Assembly: GCA_038496675.1 (NCBI GenBank)
Contig: CM076649.1
Coordinates: 16,127,478 to 16,191,477, forward strand
DNA: 64,000 bases
Origin: Rachycentron canadum
Taxonomy: Eukaryota; Chordata; Actinopteri; Carangiformes; Rachycentridae
Direction: 5' to 3'
Position 1 is the first letter of the stretch. The number at the start of each line of letters is the position of its first letter. This document shows, in pieces, positions 60,311-64,000 of the stretch. The position numbers and the translations under genes are program-made. The notes below the pieces were generated by a model. It did not search any database. It saw nothing but the letters and a program-made list of their open reading frames with translations, and had not been told where the DNA came from.

Positions 60311-60900
60311 GATGAAAATCAAGTTTTCAATCTTTTTAACATATAGTGTTTTCAAATAATACAAGACATGCTGTGTTATGAACGACAGACAGCCAGGGAT
60401 TCATATACCTTAAGGAACCAATCCAATCAAGGCGCAAACATGAAGGCCAGGTAAATTAAACCTGAAACCTTTTCAGTACAGAGAACCAGAGTTCACATTA
60501 GCACAGCCACTAACACTGTGTTAGCCGCTGCCAACAAGCTAGCAACATACGTGAGTCTTACCGCTCTGATGCGTCTTCGCGTCGCCGATTTTAGTCACAA
60601 AAAACCTCCTCAAAACTCACGAGTGTGTCTCTGACTGAGGCTTAAACTTGTGGCTGAGTTCCTCCGAGGTTTCCTCCTTTCAAGACCTTGAAAGCATCTG
60701 GACAACTCTGCTTTAACCTGAAAACCTAGCGCGGGCAGCGGTGGTGGGCGGGGCATAAGGCCTTATTCAGAATACTTAATGAGGAAGAACGTGTAGCGGC
60801 ATTGACGCGTTGGCCTGTTGCCATGATACGTCAACTTCGCCGCCATGTTGGACCAGGCCAGCTTTCACTGCAAACAAATAAAATTAACTGGAAGTGCTTT
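60300..60900. promoter_or_regulatory. CpG-rich promoter-like island of unknown origin
   Basis: The densest CpG stretch outside the cadherin promoter: TGCGTCTTCGCGTCGCCGAT, CCTAGCGCGGGCAGCGG, GTGGGCGGGGC (an Sp1-type GC box), TTGACGCGTTGG and CTTCGCCGCCATGTTGG (a YY1-type motif). On the minus strand GATGCATCAGAGCG-like sequence meets a GTAAGA donor at about 60560, so a short first exon of a leftward transcript is possible. On the plus strand the ATG within the YY1 motif opens only 33 codons with no known product. The island starts right after TTAA in a broken dispersed repeat, so it may belong to an inserted element with its own promoter. Confidence 0.35.
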
Positions 60901-61164
60901 TTTCTGGATAAAAAACACGATAATATTTAATTGTCCAGTTACTTAAACATGATTGTGTACTGTAATCACCTAAGAGGAAGTGTGTGTCATTCTTTACATG
61001 AGGTTAGCAATCACTGATTTGGTGGAAAAAATTTTTTACACATAAAAACACACACTTAAAAACACACATGGAGAGGAACTTTAACAATTGAAAAAATTAA
61101 TTCATTATTATTATTTCTTATTAAATTAATCAAATGTATCATTAAGTTTGAACCAACACCCCCA

Positions 61165-61275
61165 AACACAAAAGATATCTATAATTGATGACTTGATTAT
61201 CAAAATAATTTGCAATCAATTTTCTGCCTCAGAAAATTGTTGAATCAACTAATTGTGGCAGCTCTAGTATAATAG
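61165..61275 (+). repeat. Right end of the same teleost dispersed repeat
   Basis: GACTTGATTATCAAAATAAT, CAATCAATTTTCTGCC and TCAACTAATTGTGGCAGC, then TCTAGTAT, match the family end GATTATCAAAATAGTTG ... TGCAGCTCTA. Same orientation as the left end at 60268-60310. Confidence 0.55.
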
Positions 61276-61844
61276 TATATCCATGTAGATTTGCTAATAC
61301 TAGTTTATATAAGCCCAAATGAACAATATTTTTTAGTGAACAAGGAAAGAAACAGACTGCGTCTGGGTCAGGAAGATAAAGGTCAGTCTGTGTTTTATTA
61401 AATCTATTGTAATAAAGAGAAGTTTTACTTCCTCTGAATCATTTGTTTTAACCTTTAACAAGAATTCAAAACTGTTATCTGTATATGTCTGCCAATAGCA
61501 TTAGGCCTGTTTGGTGTGTGATTCAGGAGTCTCAATGTAAGATCATGGTACTTCTTTTGCGTTATGAATATGATCAGTGTTTAGTGAGATGAAGCTCAAT
61601 GTTCAGGGTCTGTCCATGGTACTGGAACTGATGCAGGGTGGTCTTCAGCTGCATTACAGTTCCCTTAGCTGTCTGCTTATAACAAAGCAAGTCTGGTGCT
61701 GAAGCTATTGGTAGTGTGTTCAAAAATCACGTTGTAGTCTTCTCACACTTGATCGTGTTACCTAATAAAGGTTTGGCATGGACATTAAATTCTGCTTTAC
61801 TGCTCATTTATTGTTTCCTCATAAACATGTGAGTCCTAAATAAA
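61276..61844. other. Intergenic, no gene recognised
   Basis: AT-rich with an ACCTAATAAAGG polyadenylation-type word at about 61760 on the plus strand, about 0.9 kb downstream of the CpG island. No open frame links them. Confidence 0.4.
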
Positions 61845-61912
61845 AATGCACTACATGAATTGCAATTTTGTTGCACTTGCACAATGACAATAAAGTTCTT
61901 GAACTGAACTGA
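61845..61912 (+). repeat. Probable retroposon tail
   Basis: TTGCACTTGCACAATGACAA followed by TAAAGTTCTTGAACTGAACTG is typical of the 3' ends of fish non-LTR-type retroposons (AATGACAATAAAGTTCT plus short tandem tail). Only the tail is recognised. Confidence 0.45.
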
Positions 61913-64000
61913 ATCATGGCAAGATGTGTGCCTTGCTGGGTGACCTAAATAATCAACCGAGTCGATCTCAACACACTCCCAGAGGACAAAAGCCAATCTC
62001 GATGTGACAGAAGTCAATGCAGGTACTCAGTGTTTACACGCACTGTCCAATCAACAGCTTTCTGCCAATAGTCTTTTTTAATGACATAAACACACTCACA
62101 CAAATATGTCATGCTACACTTCATGCTACACTCGTCATTGATTTATTTACCATCCCAAATATGCGTAATCGAAACCGGATCCCTGATCTCAACATAATCC
62201 AATTTCTCTAATCCTGAACCAAGCATTATTGTCAGATTAGAGGACAATTTCATGTTTTGAAAAATAATTTTGGCATCAATTGCCACATTGGAAGATTATA
62301 GCCTATATATTTAATTTCAATCACCCCTTAAAGGTTGTGTAAATGTCATCTCCACAAGACCACCAGAATTCAAAATGCTTTGTCAGTCACTCCCCTGGCC
62401 TACAGATAATTTGAGTAGTAAATTATTGATTTAACTGTAGAAACAAAATTATAGGCTATACTGCCTACATTTTTAAGCAACTCTATCCTCTAAAATATCT
62501 TATGACTTCATGACTTTTTGCCTTTCTTGGCACAGTGACATCCATGTGGCCAACAAATTTAACAACAAATTTAAAAACAACAAAATAAGGGGCCCCTGTA
62601 ATAATTAGTTGGTCAACATGAGCGCCCACATAAAGCTAATTCAGGAGCAAGATGTTCCTCAGTACATTCAAGCCTACAATTAGACCAATTTTAAAATAGC
62701 AGATTAAAATGTTGTTTGTTTGAGGCACAGTTATTGTGTTCTTATGTGCATTTGTGCTGTTTTCATTGATGTTTGAGAGAGAGAAAGATGAAAAACAACG
62801 GAAAGGCAAGAAAGTAGAGAACTGAAATGTTTTTTTCTTTTTCTCTTGCTGCTTCCCCTTTCTGTTACAACTGTTATAGTAACTCTAAAATTATGTCAGT
62901 TCTTTCATAGCCCATACACTATCTAAAGCTAATCTATATTCAAAGACACCTGCTTCAAATTTACTGCCACAGAATGATTGCTTGGACATGTATAAATTTT
63001 GCATTGATGTTCAGTTCACAGATTTTATGTTACTGTTGTCAGCTTGGTCGCAGATGGTCATCCTCTCTCTAATAGCCCACCCCTCCCATCTGCGATGCTG
63101 TTGTCCACAAAATTACTCTTGTACCTGCCATTGTTTCCTTGATTGCTTCCTGTACCACTGAGTTTGGCCTTAAGGATAACATCGATTAGGAGAGGACCAC
63201 ACTCCATTTATTATTATTATGGGGGTTTTTTACACAGCAATGCTCTGGTCTGAGATTTACTCCTGACCTACTCAAGCCACTTAATGTCCAAACAGATGTG
63301 TGAACTGAGTTTCTCTGCAGGGTCAAGCAGCCTGAATCTAATCTCCTCAACAGAATTACATTTCTGCCATCATGGCCTCATACCTGCTGCACATAGCTTT
63401 TGCGTAGTCACATGTTGTCGTTGCAGTGCAAGGAGAAGAGCACTATGGGGGTTACTGGTAATGTTGTTGCTCGACTGGAGTGATGGCTGTGTGGACAAGG
63501 CTTCCTAAAATGGAAAACCTTCAGCATTTTTTTAAACAAGTCTTAGTTCCATTGGACTATTAATGTGTTATAAGATCATGTCTTTGATGTGCTGTTCTAT
63601 GTATTTCCTCTCCTCATTTTATTCTGATTTGTGTTTGCGGAGAATGGAGAGGGAGATACAAACACAGAGAAATGAAGTACCTGAGGCAAAAGTGGGACTT
63701 TACACTTGAAAGTGAAAAGCATTACTTATGCATTAGGTATGTCTTTGAAGAACCCAAAACACGCATATTTCCCTATTCCTTCCCTCCAAATAATACAGAT
63801 AAAATCAATTATTCATTTGTAAATGTTTATTTCACTTCAAAAACAAGTATGACATGGGCCTTGATGTTGAAAATCTGCTCCTTCAGTAACCTACACTCAA
63901 TGTGCCCTCATTGGAAGTTTGTACTTCTGTTTTGAAGTTAGATGGAACTGTCCTACAGCAGGAATTAGTGAAATAGTGATTACAATCATAGACATACAAT
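61913..64000. other. Intergenic, no gene recognised
   Basis: AT-rich to the right edge. Frames at 63284-63508 and 63672-63935 (plus) have no recognisable motif or splice support. Confidence 0.5.
62109..62132. repeat. Exact 12 bp tandem duplication
   Basis: TCATGCTACACT occurs twice head to tail. Confidence 0.9.

Noticed and set aside
60949..61015. Possible THAP-type exon start (MIVYC then HSLHE) on the plus strand
   Set aside because: The C-x(2-4)-C spacing of the THAP zinc site is missing and the donor is poor. Only a superficial resemblance.
1..64000. CRISPR arrays, operons, prophage or bacterial mobile elements
   Set aside because: No spaced direct-repeat arrays, no dense coding, and vertebrate-type introns and repeats throughout.

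Overview
The window looks like nuclear DNA of a ray-finned fish, probably a percomorph. It is AT-rich and CpG-poor, with long CA/TG, TA and GA microsatellites, a Tc1-like transposon with terminal repeats matching piscine families, and several dispersed repeat families I recognise from teleost genomes. There is no sign of bacterial or viral gene organisation. Long open frames are rare, and I regard nearly all short open frames as chance.

Left end (1 to about 7,420): the only gene I can identify with confidence is the 5' end of a classical type I cadherin on the minus strand. Coding exon 1 (7084 to 7031) encodes the initiator methionine and a signal peptide. Coding exon 2 (5818 to 5707) encodes the start of the cadherin prodomain, with C-R-P-G-F and H-G-Q-S-I-L-K motifs. 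Intron phases 0 and 1 and the 112 bp exon length fit the classical cadherin layout, and N-cadherin (cdh2) is the best guess, with cdh4 the main alternative. Intron 1 is 1.2 kb. Intron 2 runs off the left edge (more than 5.7 kb). A CpG-rich, TATA-less promoter with inverted CCAAT boxes surrounds exon 1.

Middle and right (about 7,420 to 64,000): about 56 kb of apparently intergenic DNA upstream of the cadherin. It holds blocks with balanced composition and homeodomain-type TAATTA motifs that look like candidate conserved non-coding elements (around 18.8, 28.1, 28.9, 29.5, 45.7 and 50.9 kb). It also holds repeats and transposon relics: a telomere-like dispersed repeat at 13.1 kb, a teleost dispersed repeat at 17.5 kb, a CA-tract cluster at 22 kb, a complete but dead Tc1-like element at 40.3 to 41.5 kb, a retroposon 3' end at 48.2 kb and another dispersed repeat at 56.3 kb. 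The most puzzling stretch is a CpG-rich, promoter-like island at 60.4 to 60.9 kb, flanked by halves of a dispersed repeat.

The likely logic is that of a developmental adhesion gene with an enhancer-bearing gene desert upstream. I see no operon-like or defence-like system and no undescribed multi-gene system. Orthology, conservation and transcription could not be tested here and are marked as inference.
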